NCBI RefSeq assembly: GCF_019050325.1
Contig: NZ_VOMB01000016.1
Coordinates: 585,648-649,647 of the forward strand
DNA: 64,000 nt
From: [Mycobacterium] fortunisiensis
GTDB taxonomy: Bacteria; Actinomycetota; Actinomycetes; Mycobacteriales; Mycobacteriaceae
Direction: 5' to 3'
The notes beneath the pieces are model-generated. The model ran no database searches, had not been told where the DNA came from, and was given only the letters and a program-made list of their open reading frames with translations. The position numbers were made by a program, and so were the translations under genes. Below, piece after piece: positions 34,907 through 46,762 of the stretch. Each line of letters begins with the position of its first letter. Position 1 is the stretch's first letter.

Positions 34907-37555
34907 ATGGTTCTTCGTGCGGGTGATGTGGATGTCGACGGTGTGCTGGCCGCCTACCGCAGTTCGCGGGCTCAGCGCGCGCTGTTCGATGTCCGCGACG
35001 ACGGAGCCGGCGCCGGCTACGACGAGTTGGTCGACGCGTCGGGTGAGGTCCGCCCGGCGTGGCGGGGATTGGCCGAGGGCATTGGTGAGCGCGGCCGCGA
35101 GGGGCTCGACCAGTTGCGGGCAGCGGTGCGCGGGCTCGTCGACAACGACGGCATCACCTACATCCAGGTGGACCGGCACGGCGAGGTGGTCACCGACGGG
35201 GACGGCACCGCGGTGCCCGGTCCGTGGCATCTCGACGGCCTGCCGCTGGTGGTCTCGGCCGAGGATTGGGACGGCCTGGAATCGGGGCTCGTGCAGCGCT
35301 CCCGGCTGCTCGACGCGGTGCTCACCGACCTGTACGGTGCCCAGCGGTCGATCACCAGCGGGGTGTTGCCGCCGTCCTTGCTGTTCGGTTACCCCGGTTA
35401 CCTGCGGGCGGCCCGCGGCATTGTGGTGCCCGGACGTCATCAACTGTTCCTGCACGCGTGTGACATCAGCCGGGGCGACGACGGGGGGTTCACCGTCAAC
35501 GCCGACTGGACCCAGGCGCCGTCGGGGGCGGGTTATGCGCTGGCCGATCGGCGGGTCATCGCCCACGCCGCCCCCGACCTCTACGAGCGGATCGGCCCGC
35601 GGCCGGCGTCACCGTGGGCTCAGGCCCTGCGTCTGGCGCTGCTCGACGCGGCCCCCGAGGCCGCCGCGGAACCCGTCGTCGTGGTGCTGAGTCCCGGTAT
35701 CCATTCCGAGACCGCCTTCGATCAGGCCTACCTGGCCGGGGTACTCGGCTTCCCGCTGGTGGAGAGCGCGGACCTGGTGGTGCGGGACGGGACGCTGTGG
35801 ATGCGGTCGCTGGGTACCTTCAAACGCGTGGACGTGGTGCTGCGCCGGGTCGACGCCGAATACCTGGATCCGCTCGACCTGCGTCCGGATTCGCGGCTCG
35901 GTGTGGTGGGTCTGGTCGAGGTGCTGCGCCGCGGCGCGGTGACAGTGGTCAACACGCTGGGCAGCGGAATCCTGGAAAGTCCTGGGCTGACCCGGTTTCT
36001 GCCGGACCTGGCCGATCTGCTGCTCGATGAGACGCTGCAACTGCCAACCGCACCGATGTATTGGGGCGGTATCGGCATCGAGCGCTCGCATCTGGTCACC
36101 AAGCTGTCCTCGTTGTTGATCCGTCCGGTCAACGGTGGGGCGACGATTGTCGGGTCGACGCTGTCGGCGGCTGCCCGTGCGGACCTGGCTGCCCGTATCG
36201 AGGCCGGACCCGAGCAGTGGGTAGGGCAGGAGTTCCCCCAGTTCTCCACCGCACCAAGCAATTACCGTTCCAACGGGCTGTCGGCGGCCCATGTCGGTAT
36301 GCGACTGTTCACGGTGGCCCAGCGGGGCGGGTATGCCCCGATGGTCGGTGGACTGGGCTATGTGGTCGCCCCGGGCAACGCTGCGTATCGAACGAACACC
36401 CTTGCAGCCAAGGATATTTGGGTGCTCAGTCCACAGCGGGCGACGGTCGAGCGAGCTCCGGTGCCTGCTGAGCTGCCACCTCCAGGAGCCACGCCGAGTC
36501 CGACCCGGGCGGTCAGCTCGCCCCGCGTGCTGGCCGACATGTACTGGATGGGGCGGTACGCCGAACGTGCCGAGAACATGGCGCGATTGCTCACCGTCAC
36601 CCGGCAGCGCTACCACGAATACCGCTATCGCCAGGATCTCGAGGCCAGCCAGTGTGTGCCGGTGCTGCTGGGTGCGCTGGAGGCGATCACCGGTACCGTC
36701 GCCGGAGCCGCTGGAGTCGCCGATGACCGCGCGATGATCGAGAATGCGCCGTCCACGCTGTTCTCGGCCACCGCCGACCGGCACCGGGCCGGATCGCTCG
36801 CGCAGTCGGTCGATCGGCTCGGGTCGGCGGCCCGTGCGGTGCGGGACCAGATGTCCAACGACACCTGGATGGTGTTGGCCGGGGTGGAGCGTGCGGTGTT
36901 GCGGCCATGGACCACGCCGCCGTCGTCGCCGACGGCCGCGGAGGCTTATCTCGCCACCGCCCACAGCCAGACCCTGGCCGGGATGTTGGCGTTGGCCGGC
37001 GTGGCCGCAGAGTCGATGGTGCACGACATCGGTTGGACGATGATGGATCTCGGCAAACGCATCGAGCGCGGATTGGCGCTCACCGCACTGCTGCGGATCA
37101 CCGTGACCACCGTCCGCGGCGCCGACGCCGAACGCGAGGTGACCGAGTCGGCCCTGGTGGCCTGTGAATCCTCGGTGATCTACCGGCGCCGCAACCCGGG
37201 CCGGGTCAGCGTCGCGGGGATTGCCGAGCTGGTTCTGTTCGATGCGGAGAATCCCAGATCCCTGATCTACCAACTGGAACGCATCCGGTCCGGGCTCAAG
37301 ACCCTGCCCGGGTCGTCGGGCTCGTCGCGGTCGGAACGTCTGATCGACGAACTGGCCACCCGATTGCGCCGGCTCGATCCCGCCGAGCTCGAGGTGGTCA
37401 CCGACGAGGGGGAGCGGGCGGCATTGGCGGAGCTGCTCGACGGGATGCATGCCGGTCTGCGTGACCTGTCGGAGGTCATCACCGCCGCGCACCTGTCGTT
37501 GCCGCGCGGGATCCAGCCGCTGTGGGGCCCCGATGTGCGGCGGCTGGTGCCATGA
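34907..37555 (+). CDS. Circularly permuted ATP-grasp / alpha-E domain protein, Rv2567 homologue
   Basis: 882 residues (Rv2567 is about 884). The N-terminal two thirds are a circularly permuted ATP-grasp domain (DUF404/DUF407; e.g. GIVVPGRHQLFLHACD, VVVLSPGIHSETAFDQAYLAG, VVNTLGSGILESPGL); the C-terminal third is an alpha-E domain (DUF403; VLADMYWMGRYAERAENMARLL). Such proteins occur with transglutaminases and are thought to make amide or peptide tags. Reading is from ATG 34907; earlier in-frame starts fall in the divergent GAP gene. Its stop overlaps the transglutaminase ATG (ATGA). Confidence 0.92.
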   Translation: MVLRAGDVDVDGVLAAYRSSRAQRALFDVRDDGAGAGYDELVDASGEVRPAWRGLAEGIGERGREGLDQLRAAVRGLVDNDGITYIQVDRHGEVVTDGDGTAVPGPWHLDGLPLVVSAEDWDGLESGLVQRSRLLDAVLTDLYGAQRSITSGVLPPSLLFGYPGYLRAARGIVVPGRHQLFLHACDISRGDDGGFTVNADWTQAPSGAGYALADRRVIAHAAPDLYERIGPRPASPWAQALRLALLDAAPEAAAEPVVVVLSPGIHSETAFDQAYLAGVLGFPLVESADLVVRDGTLWMRSLGTFKRVDVVLRRVDAEYLDPLDLRPDSRLGVVGLVEVLRRGAVTVVNTLGSGILESPGLTRFLPDLADLLLDETLQLPTAPMYWGGIGIERSHLVTKLSSLLIRPVNGGATIVGSTLSAAARADLAARIEAGPEQWVGQEFPQFSTAPSNYRSNGLSAAHVGMRLFTVAQRGGYAPMVGGLGYVVAPGNAAYRTNTLAAKDIWVLSPQRATVERAPVPAELPPPGATPSPTRAVSSPRVLADMYWMGRYAERAENMARLLTVTRQRYHEYRYRQDLEASQCVPVLLGALEAITGTVAGAAGVADDRAMIENAPSTLFSATADRHRAGSLAQSVDRLGSAARAVRDQMSNDTWMVLAGVERAVLRPWTTPPSSPTAAEAYLATAHSQTLAGMLALAGVAAESMVHDIGWTMMDLGKRIERGLALTALLRITVTTVRGADAEREVTESALVACESSVIYRRRNPGRVSVAGIAELVLFDAENPRSLIYQLERIRSGLKTLPGSSGSSRSERLIDELATRLRRLDPAELEVVTDEGERAALAELLDGMHAGLRDLSEVITAAHLSLPRGIQPLWGPDVRRLVP

Positions 37556-38478
37556 GCGAACCCGCGCCCGCAGCGCGCACCCGCCGCTACGAGATCACCC
37601 ACCACACCGTCTACCGATATTCCGCCGACGTCACCAGTTCCTACGGTCGTGGCTTTCTCACCCCGCGCGACCTGGACCACCAGCGCTGCCTGCGACATGA
37701 GCTCGTGATCGAGCCGGAACCCGCCGACCGGTCCACCAGCCGGGACGCGTACGGCAACCTCAGCTCGTATTTTCATGTCACCCGGCCACACCGCACGTTG
37801 AGCGTCACCGGATACTCAGTGGTGGAGGTGGATCCGCCTGCCCCCGAACACTATTCGGGTGCATCGGCCCGGGCGCCGTGGGAATTGGCCCGGCCGGTCG
37901 GTGGCGACGGCGCCCTGGCCGCCGAGTTCACCCTCGATCTGTCGCCGCCGGAGATCACCGATGCGGTGCGGGACTACGCGGCGCCCAGTTTCCGGCCCGG
38001 GCGTCCGCTGATCGAGGTGCTGCGCGAGTTGACGTCGCGAATCTACGCGGACTTCACCTACCGGTCCGGCTCGACGACGGTGTCCACTCAGGTGGCCGAG
38101 GTGTTGGCGGCCCGCGCGGGCGTGTGCCAGGACTTTGCCCGCCTGGCCATCGCCTGCCTGCGGGCCAACGGCCTGGCGGCAAGCTATGTCTCGGGGTATC
38201 TGGCCACCGACCCGCCGCCGGGCAAGGACCGCATGATCGGGGCGGACGCCACCCACGCCTGGGCGTCGGTGTGGACGCCCCAGAATGTCTGGCTGGGCCT
38301 GGATCCCACCAACGACCAGATGGTCGACGAGCGCTACATCGTGGCGGGCTTCGGGCGGGATTACGCCGACGTGCCGCCCCTGCGCGGCATCATCTACACC
38401 GATTCGGACAGTAGCGTGATCGACGTGAGTGTCGATGTGGCGCCGTGGCGGCCGGATCGCGAGGTGCGGCATGCGTGA
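37552..38478 (+). CDS. Transglutaminase-like cysteine protease family protein, Rv2569c homologue
   Basis: 308 residues. An N-terminal beta domain (YEITHHTVYRYSADVTSSYGR) typical of the bacterial group precedes the transglutaminase core with the catalytic Cys in ARAGVCQDFARL, His in GADATHAWASVW and Asp in GLDPTND, all intact. It may cleave or form isopeptide bonds in concert with the ATP-grasp/alpha-E protein it overlaps by 4 nt. It overlaps the zinc peptidase gene by 8 nt, so three proteins are made from one operon. Confidence 0.92.
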   Translation: MSEPAPAARTRRYEITHHTVYRYSADVTSSYGRGFLTPRDLDHQRCLRHELVIEPEPADRSTSRDAYGNLSSYFHVTRPHRTLSVTGYSVVEVDPPAPEHYSGASARAPWELARPVGGDGALAAEFTLDLSPPEITDAVRDYAAPSFRPGRPLIEVLRELTSRIYADFTYRSGSTTVSTQVAEVLAARAGVCQDFARLAIACLRANGLAASYVSGYLATDPPPGKDRMIGADATHAWASVWTPQNVWLGLDPTNDQMVDERYIVAGFGRDYADVPPLRGIIYTDSDSSVIDVSVDVAPWRPDREVRHA

Positions 38479-39496
38479 TTTCACCTGCCCGCGCTGCGGC
38501 CAGCGGCTGGCTTTCGAGAACTCGCTGTGCCTGTCGTGCGGCAGCCCACTGGGCTTCTCGCTCGACGACATGGCGCTGCTGGTCATCGCCGATACCGGCG
38601 AGAGCGGGCACGCCGGTGCGGTCGACGCCGATCAGTATCAGCTGTGCGCGAACATGCACCTGGCCGAATGCAATTGGTTGGTTCGTTCCGGGCATGGCAG
38701 TCTGCTGTGCGCGTCGTGCGTGTTGACCCGCACCCGGCCGGCCGATACCGACACGGCGGCGCTGGCGGCGTTCGCCGAAGCCGAGCATGCCAAGCGCCGG
38801 TTGATCGCCGAACTGCACGAACTGCAGCTTCCGATCGTCGGCCGTGACGAGGATCCGCAGTTCGGGCTGGCGTTCGACCTGCTCTCCAGTGCGTCGGAGC
38901 AGGTGTTCACCGGGCATCAGAACGGGGTCATCACCCTGGATCTCGCCGAGGGCGACGATGTGCACCGCGAACAGTTGCGGATCGCCATGGATGAGCCGTA
39001 TCGCACGCTGCTGGGCCACTTTCGGCACGAGATCGGCCATTACTACTACTACCGGCTGGTGGCGCCGTCGGACGACTACCGGGCCCGGTTCGGCGAGCTG
39101 TTCGGCGATGCCGACGCCGATTACCAGGCCGCCCTGGACCGGCATTACCGCGACGGCCCGCCTGCGGGCTGGGCGGATGATTACGTCTCGTCCTACGCCA
39201 CCATGCACCCCGCCGAGGACTGGGCTGAGACCTTCGCGCACTACCTGCACATCCGTGACACCCTCGATACTGCCGCGGCCTTCGGGTTCGCCCCGGCTGG
39301 CGCGTCGTTCGGCCGGAAGATGTTGGGGCCGAGCGGATTCGACACGATCATCGAGATGTGGCTGCCGCTGGCCTGGGCGTTGAACATGGTGAACCGGTCG
39401 ATGGGTCACCGCGATCTGTACCCGTTCGTGTTGCCGCCGGCGGTGCTGGAGAAGATGCGTTTCGTGCACACCGTCGTCAACGAGATCACTGCCTAG
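38471..39496 (+). CDS. Putative zinc-binding metallopeptidase, Rv2568c homologue
   Basis: 341 residues. An N-terminal zinc ribbon (FTCPRCGQRLAFENSLCLSC, with further Cys at LCASC) precedes a peptidase-like domain with FRHEIGHYYYYRL, an HExxH motif, and the third ligand region AEDWAETFAHYLH. Part of the putative zinc-binding metallopeptidase family found with ATP-grasp/alpha-E and transglutaminase proteins. The order here (ATP-grasp, transglutaminase, peptidase) differs slightly from M. tuberculosis, where the peptidase gene lies between the other two. Confidence 0.9.
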   Translation: MRDFTCPRCGQRLAFENSLCLSCGSPLGFSLDDMALLVIADTGESGHAGAVDADQYQLCANMHLAECNWLVRSGHGSLLCASCVLTRTRPADTDTAALAAFAEAEHAKRRLIAELHELQLPIVGRDEDPQFGLAFDLLSSASEQVFTGHQNGVITLDLAEGDDVHREQLRIAMDEPYRTLLGHFRHEIGHYYYYRLVAPSDDYRARFGELFGDADADYQAALDRHYRDGPPAGWADDYVSSYATMHPAEDWAETFAHYLHIRDTLDTAAAFGFAPAGASFGRKMLGPSGFDTIIEMWLPLAWALNMVNRSMGHRDLYPFVLPPAVLEKMRFVHTVVNEITA

Positions 39497-39582
39497 TGGT
39501 CCCGGCCTGATGTCGCGGCGGACAAAAGTGACAGCACGGTCACGATCGAATGTCGCAACCCGGTTGGGGCGGCCCCCGTTTT

Positions 39583-39588
39583 TAGGAT
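39583..39588 (+). promoter_or_regulatory. Candidate -10 of a leaderless transcript
   Basis: TAGGAT followed by 6 nt and GTG 39595, identical in layout to the site at 15557. Confidence 0.5.
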
Positions 39589-39594
39589 CGCCGC

Positions 39595-40428
39595 GTGACT
39601 GATCGCTATGGCTCCGATGTGTTGGCCCGAAACCCGCACACCCCGAAGATGACTCGATCCAAGGAACAGCCCGCAGAAAAGGGCCTGGTGGTCGAGGACG
39701 CACAGAGCGGTTTTGTGGGCGCGGTGGTACGCATCGAGGGCGGGCGCGTCGAACTCGAGGACCGCCGGGGCAAGATCCGCACCTTTCCGATGGGGCCGGG
39801 TTTCCAGATCGACGGCAAGCCGGTCAGCCTCGTCGTACCCAAGCGGGTGACGGCGCCCGCGCGGACCGCATCGGGTTCGGTGGCGGTACCGAATGCCAAG
39901 GCGCGGGTGGCGCTGGCCAGCCGGATCTATGTCGAGGGCCGCCACGACGCCGAGTTGGTCGAGCAGGTGTGGGGCGCCGACCTGCGCATCGAGGGTGTCG
40001 TCGTCGAATACCTCGGCGGTGTCGACGACCTGGCCGACATCGTGGCCGAGTTCGCACCCGGGCCGGGGCGCCGGCTGGGCGTGCTGGTCGATCACCTGGT
40101 CACCGGCTCCAAGGAGGCCCGCATCGCCGAGGCGGTGCGCCGTGGCCCGGGTGGCGCGCACACCCTGGTGGTCGGGCACCCGTTCGTCGACATCTGGCAG
40201 GCGGTCAAACCGGCCCGGCTCGGGATGAAGACCTGGCCGACGATTCCGCGCAACATCGAGTGGAAACACGGCATCTGCGAGGCGCTGAGCTGGCCGCATC
40301 GGGATCAGGCCGACATCGCCGGGGCCTGGCAGCGGATCCGCGGCCGGGTCCGCGACTGGAATGACCTGGAGCCTGCGCTGATCGGCCGGGTCGAGGAGCT
40401 CATCGATTTCGTCACCGCACCGGCGTAG
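39595..40428 (+). CDS. DUF3097 family protein with TOPRIM-like core
   Basis: 277 residues. An N-terminal beta-rich part (GFVGAVVRIEGGRVELEDRRG) is followed at about 100-190 by RIYVEGRHDAELVEQVWG and LGVLVDHLVTGSKEARI. The first looks like the Glu-containing TOPRIM strand (VEGxxD); the second has D-H where TOPRIM enzymes have DxD. This suggests a nucleic-acid-related role, but DUF3097 is uncharacterised to my knowledge. Start GTG 39595 is read as leaderless. The RarA gene follows 30 nt later on the same strand. Confidence 0.8.
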   Translation: MTDRYGSDVLARNPHTPKMTRSKEQPAEKGLVVEDAQSGFVGAVVRIEGGRVELEDRRGKIRTFPMGPGFQIDGKPVSLVVPKRVTAPARTASGSVAVPNAKARVALASRIYVEGRHDAELVEQVWGADLRIEGVVVEYLGGVDDLADIVAEFAPGPGRRLGVLVDHLVTGSKEARIAEAVRRGPGGAHTLVVGHPFVDIWQAVKPARLGMKTWPTIPRNIEWKHGICEALSWPHRDQADIAGAWQRIRGRVRDWNDLEPALIGRVEELIDFVTAPA

Positions 40429-40458
40429 TCCGTCGCGTCGGCGTGGTAAGCAGAAGGC

Positions 40459-41829
40459 GTGTCCGACGGTTTGTTCGACGTGCCAGGCGCCCCGGGGCCG
40501 GGTGACCCCGGGTCGCTCACCGCACCCGGCACGGGGTTGGTCGGCTCCTCGCGCGAGCGCTCGTCGGCACCACTGGCGGTGCGGATGCGCCCGGCCGGCC
40601 TCGACGAAGTCGTCGGTCAGACCCACCTGCTGCAGGCGGGCTCGCCGTTGCGGCGCCTGGTCGAGGGTTCGGGCGCGGCATCGGTCATCCTCTATGGCCC
40701 GCCCGGCACCGGCAAGACCACCCTGGCCTCGCTGATCTCGCAGGCCACCGGGCGCCGCTTCGAAGCGCTGTCGGCGCTGAGTGCCGGCGTCAAAGAAGTG
40801 CGGGCTGTGATCGATGTGGCGCGGCGGGCGGCCGTCCACGGCGAGCAGACCGTGCTGTTCATCGACGAGGTCCACCGGTTCTCCAAGACCCAGCAGGATG
40901 CTCTGCTCGCGGCGGTGGAGAACCGCGTCGTCCTGCTGGTCGCGGCCACCACGGAGAACCCGTCGTTCTCGGTGGTCGCGCCGCTGCTGTCGCGGTCACT
41001 GATCCTGCAGTTGCAGCCGCTGACCGGGCAGGACATCGAGACCGTGGTGCGCCGTGCCATCACCGACCCGCGGGGTCTGGGCGGCGCGGTCGAGGTGACC
41101 GACGAGGCCGTGGACCTACTGGTGCAGCTGTCCTCTGGTGACGCGCGCCGTGCGCTGACGGCCTTGGAGGTGGCTGCCGAACCGGGGGACCGGGTGACCG
41201 TCGACACCATCGAGCAGTCCTTGGACAAGGCGGCGGTGCGCTACGACCGCGACGGGGATCAGCACTACGACGTCGTCAGCGCCTTCATCAAGTCGGTTCG
41301 CGGGTCCGACGTCGATGCGGCGCTGCACTACCTGGCCCGGATGCTGGTGGCAGGGGAGGATCCGCGGTTCGTGGCGCGCCGGTTGATGATCCTGGCCAGT
41401 GAGGACATCGGGATGGCCGACCCGACCGCGCTGCAGACCGCCGTCGCGGCGGCACAGACGGTGCAGCTGATCGGGATGCCCGAGGCGCAGCTGACGCTGG
41501 CTCATGCCACGGTGCATCTGGCCACCGCGCCGAAATCCAATGCGGTGACCACGGCACTGGGTGCGGCGATGAGCGACATCCGGGCCGGCAAGGCCGGGCT
41601 GGTGCCCGCGCACCTGCGCGACGGCCATTACTCGGGTGCGCAGAAACTCGGCAACGCCGTGGGCTACAAGTACGCCCACGACGATCCAGATGGCGTTGTG
41701 CCGCAACAATATCCGCCGGACGAGCTGGTCGGCATCGACTATTACCAGCCCACCGGACGCGGTTTCGAACGCGAGCTCGTCACCCGGGTGGACAAGCTCC
41801 GCGCCATCATCCGTCGCATCCGGCGCTGA
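40459..41829 (+). CDS. rarA: Replication-associated recombination AAA+ ATPase, RarA/MgsA (Rv2559c)
   Basis: 456 residues, full length. Walker A is [16 protein letters not shown], Walker [19 protein letters not shown], and sensor 1 is in [12 protein letters not shown], all identical in pattern to E. coli RarA. The C-terminal part ([33 protein letters not shown]-like segment) is the tetramerisation domain. It acts at stalled replication forks with SSB. GTG 40459, with TAAGCA six bases upstream as a candidate -10. A perfect 38-bp palindrome follows the stop. Confidence 0.95.
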   Translation: MSDGLFDVPGAPGPGDPGSLTAPGTGLVGSSRERSSAPLAVRMRPAGLDEVVGQTHLLQAGSPLRRLVEGSGAASVILYGPPGTGKTTLASLISQATGRRFEALSALSAGVKEVRAVIDVARRAAVHGEQTVLFIDEVHRFSKTQQDALLAAVENRVVLLVAATTENPSFSVVAPLLSRSLILQLQPLTGQDIETVVRRAITDPRGLGGAVEVTDEAVDLLVQLSSGDARRALTALEVAAEPGDRVTVDTIEQSLDKAAVRYDRDGDQHYDVVSAFIKSVRGSDVDAALHYLARMLVAGEDPRFVARRLMILASEDIGMADPTALQTAVAAAQTVQLIGMPEAQLTLAHATVHLATAPKSNAVTTALGAAMSDIRAGKAGLVPAHLRDGHYSGAQKLGNAVGYKYAHDDPDGVVPQQYPPDELVGIDYYQPTGRGFERELVTRVDKLRAIIRRIRR

Positions 41830-41842
41830 CCGCGCAACGAAA

Positions 41843-41880
41843 ACCACGGTCCCGGTTGAATATTCAACCGGGACCGTGGT
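41843..41880. terminator. Perfect 38-bp palindrome between rarA and the GlsB-like gene
   Basis: 19-bp arms meet with no loop (arm: ACCACGGTCCCGGTTGAAT). It lies 13 nt after the rarA stop and 16 nt before the convergent GlsB-like stop, as expected for a shared terminator. Confidence 0.75.
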
Positions 41881-41896
41881 GCGGTGGTGCAGCTTG

Positions 41897-42205
41897 TCAG
41901 CGCAGCAGGCCAGACCGTCGAGTTCCCAGGATGCCGGTCTTTCTGCGTCCCATGAGGGCGGATATCAGAGCCACGCCGAGCGTGGCCACGATGAGCTGGA
42001 CCAGCAGCTCGAGCCAGTCGACGCCGCTGGTGGCGGTCGGAATGCCCATGGCGCGGGCGAGGGCGGTGCCGATGAACGCGGAGACGATCCCGACGAGGAT
42101 CGTCAGCAGTATGCCGATCGGTTGTCTGCCGGGAACGATCAAGCGGCCGATCACTCCGACGACGATGCCGATCAGGATCGCGCTGATGATGCCGGTGATG
42201 GTCAT
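41897..42205 (-). CDS. GlsB/YeaQ/YmgE family stress-response membrane protein
   Basis: 102 residues with three membrane segments: MTITGIISAILIGIVVGVIG, PIGILLTILVGIVSAFIG and LLVQLIVATLGVALISALMG. GRLIVPGRQPIGIL is the family hallmark between the first two. Members are small envelope stress proteins (transglycosylase-associated by old naming) of unknown mechanism. GGAGGAG lies 3 nt before ATG 42205. A SigF-type promoter is upstream, matching a general-stress role. Confidence 0.88.
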   Translation of the reverse strand: MTITGIISAILIGIVVGVIGRLIVPGRQPIGILLTILVGIVSAFIGTALARAMGIPTATSGVDWLELLVQLIVATLGVALISALMGRRKTGILGTRRSGLLR

Positions 42206-42238
42206 TTCTCCTCCAGGGCTGATTTGGCTGGAAGGGAG

Positions 42239-42264
42239 ATACCCCGGTCGATCAACGTCGAAAC
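42239..42264 (-). promoter_or_regulatory. SigF-type promoter of the GlsB-like gene
   Basis: On the minus strand GTTT (complement of 42261-42264), 16 nt, then GGGTAT (complement of 42239-42244): a perfect match to the mycobacterial SigF consensus GTTT-N15-17-GGGTA. The expected start site leaves a leader of about 25 nt with a strong ribosome-binding site. Confidence 0.7.
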
Positions 42265-42293
42265 GGCGCCGTCAATTCTGTTCCCGTTCTCCG

Positions 42294-42914
42294 TCAGGCC
42301 ATCTCGGGCACGCGCAGATGGGCCAGCACGAGTTCGAATTCACCGACATCGAGCTGCTCGGCACTCAGGTCACGCAGGCGGGCGGTGCGCAGCGCGCGGG
42401 CCTCGTCGCGGTTGTGGTCCATCGCCTCGGCACTGTCGAACGTGGCCGAGGACACCGCCCGGCCCGAGCCGCGATCGAGCATCAGGCTGGCGCTGCAGAA
42501 CCCTTCGAGGTCTTCCATGGCCGGTAACACCGAGCTGCGGTAGAACTCCACGGCCCGGTCGAACAGCTCGGGCCGGGTCCGCAGCCACGTCGCCCGCACA
42601 CACGCGCCCGGGCCGGAGTACTGCTCGCGATGCACCATCGCGATCTCCCATTCGTCGACCGTCGCGGTCCCGGCGAAGGTCTCCACCACCCGATGGCGCA
42701 GCGGTGCGACGGCGGCCGCGCTGGCATGCATGGCCTCTTCGGAGCGCCAGGCCGTGGTCAGGACGCATTGGCCCGATTCCCGGTCCACCATCAACGACAG
42801 GCCGACACAGCCATCCACATCATCGAGGACGGGCATCACCTCGTCGCGGACATGCGCGATACCGGCGTTGACGGCCTGGGGGCGCGCCGCGATCGTGGTT
42901 GAGCGTGCGAACAC
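42294..42914 (-). CDS. Rv2557/Rv2558-like protein (tandem ABM-like domains)
   Basis: 206 residues made of two similar ferredoxin-like (dimeric alpha/beta barrel) halves: [30 protein letters not shown] and [30 protein letters not shown] align well, showing an internal duplication. The M. tuberculosis relatives are starvation-linked proteins of unknown function; antibiotic-biosynthesis-monooxygenase-like chemistry is possible but unproven. GTG 42914 has GAGGTGG 4 nt upstream. Confidence 0.82.
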   Translation of the reverse strand: MFARSTTIAARPQAVNAGIAHVRDEVMPVLDDVDGCVGLSLMVDRESGQCVLTTAWRSEEAMHASAAAVAPLRHRVVETFAGTATVDEWEIAMVHREQYSGPGACVRATWLRTRPELFDRAVEFYRSSVLPAMEDLEGFCSASLMLDRGSGRAVSSATFDSAEAMDHNRDEARALRTARLRDLSAEQLDVGEFELVLAHLRVPEMA

Positions 42915-43029
42915 GATCCACCTCTTCCTGCCAGGGCGGCGCCCCGGTGGCGCCACCGGTTCCACCCTCACCTTCCTCCGGTGTGTCGCGAGTGGCAATG
43001 GTGTTGCCGCCGACTCGTAGGCTGAACTC

Positions 43030-43431
43030 ATGGACACCGACGTGATCGACGTGGACACCTCGCGGCGGCGCATCGTCGATCTCACCGATGCGGTGCGCGA
43101 GTTCTGCGGCGCGCACCGCGACGGGCTGTGCAACGTGTTCGTCCCGCACGCCACTGCCGGGGTGGCCATCATCGAGACCGGTGCCGGATCTGACGACGAC
43201 CTGCTCGATACCCTGGAACGGTTGTTGCCGCGCGACGACCGCTACCGGCACAGCCACGGGTCGAGGGGCCACGGCGCCGACCACGTGCTGCCGGCCCTGG
43301 TGTCACCCTCGGTGACGGTGCCGGTCCAGGCCGGCCGCCCGCTGCTGGGAACCTGGCAGAGCGTGGTGCTGGTCGACCTCAACCGGGACAATCCGCAGCG
43401 CTGCGTGCGGTTGAGTTTCGTGGGCCAGTGA
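43030..43431 (+). CDS. YjbQ/UPF0047 family protein, Rv2556c homologue
   Basis: 133 residues, full length. [16 protein letters not shown] and [22 protein letters not shown] are the family motifs, with His residues that bind a metal in solved structures; [11 protein letters not shown] ends the domain. The E. coli relative has weak thiamine-phosphate synthase activity; the true role is unknown. ATG 43030. It lies upstream of alaS on the same strand. Confidence 0.9.
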   Translation: MDTDVIDVDTSRRRIVDLTDAVREFCGAHRDGLCNVFVPHATAGVAIIETGAGSDDDLLDTLERLLPRDDRYRHSHGSRGHGADHVLPALVSPSVTVPVQAGRPLLGTWQSVVLVDLNRDNPQRCVRLSFVGQ

Positions 43432-43476
43432 GCCGCGCCGGGCTCGTCGGCTTTTCGGCCTGAACGCGCAGAACGG

Positions 43477-43482
43477 TAATGT
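43477..43482 (+). promoter_or_regulatory. Candidate -10 of alaS
   Basis: TAATGT in an AT-richer patch of the 116-nt gap before alaS. It would give a leader of about 60 nt. No clear -35 is seen. Confidence 0.35.
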
Positions 43483-43547
43483 AAAGCGGTCGAACTGGTA
43501 GTTGCCTGCGCAACCCAGCCACCCACGAACACGAGGACAGAGACGAC

Positions 43548-46238
<2,691 letters not shown>

Positions 46239-46243
46239 TTCCC

Positions 46244-46762
46244 GTGTCCGATACGGTCGAGGACCGATTGCCGGACCGCCCGGGGGACGACGACCCCGGA
46301 CGCGGCCGGCGGATCGGTATCGATGTGGGCACCGTCCGGATCGGGGTGGCCAGCTGCGATCCCGATGGCATCCTGGCCACCCCGGTCGAGACCGTGGCCC
46401 GGGACAAGCGGGACCGGTCCGGTAAACACCTGCGCAGGCTCGTGGCGTTGATCGGCGAGTACGAGGCGGTCGAGGTCGTCGTCGGGCTGCCGCGCACCTT
46501 GGCCGACCGGGCCGGTATGTCGGCCAGAGACGCCGTCGAGCTGGCCGAGCTGCTGGCCCGCCGAATCGCCCCGATACCGGTGCGGTTGGCCGACGAACGG
46601 CTCACTACTGTGTCCGCACAGCGGTCGTTGCGCGAAGCGGGGGTTCGGGCAAAGGGGCAGAAGGCGATGATCGACCAGGCCGCTGCGGTGGGCATTCTGC
46701 AGAGCTGGCTGGATCAGCGGCGGGCGGCTCTCGCCGCGCGCGGAGAGGGCATGGATGGCTGA
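46244..46762 (+). CDS. ruvX: Holliday-junction resolvase-like RuvX/YqgF
   Basis: 172 residues. [17 protein letters not shown] contains the first catalytic Asp of the RNase H-like fold, [14 protein letters not shown] the second strand, and [13 protein letters not shown] and [15 protein letters not shown] the remaining acidic residues. In E. coli the family acts in 16S rRNA 5' processing; a Holliday junction role is reported for mycobacteria. An extra N-terminal 20 residues are acidic and low-complexity. It overlaps mltG by 8 nt. Confidence 0.93.
   Translation: MSDTVEDRLPDRPGDDDPGRGRRIGIDVGTVRIGVASCDPDGILATPVETVARDKRDRSGKHLRRLVALIGEYEAVEVVVGLPRTLADRAGMSARDAVELAELLARRIAPIPVRLADERLTTVSAQRSLREAGVRAKGQKAMIDQAAAVGILQSWLDQRRAALAARGEGMDG

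Noticed and set aside
35609..37492. Long antisense open frame opposite the Rv2567 homologue; similar ones lie opposite the carboxylesterase, aroB and the acyl-CoA dehydrogenase.
   Set aside because: Composition typical of reversed high-GC codons and no recognisable domain or start signal.
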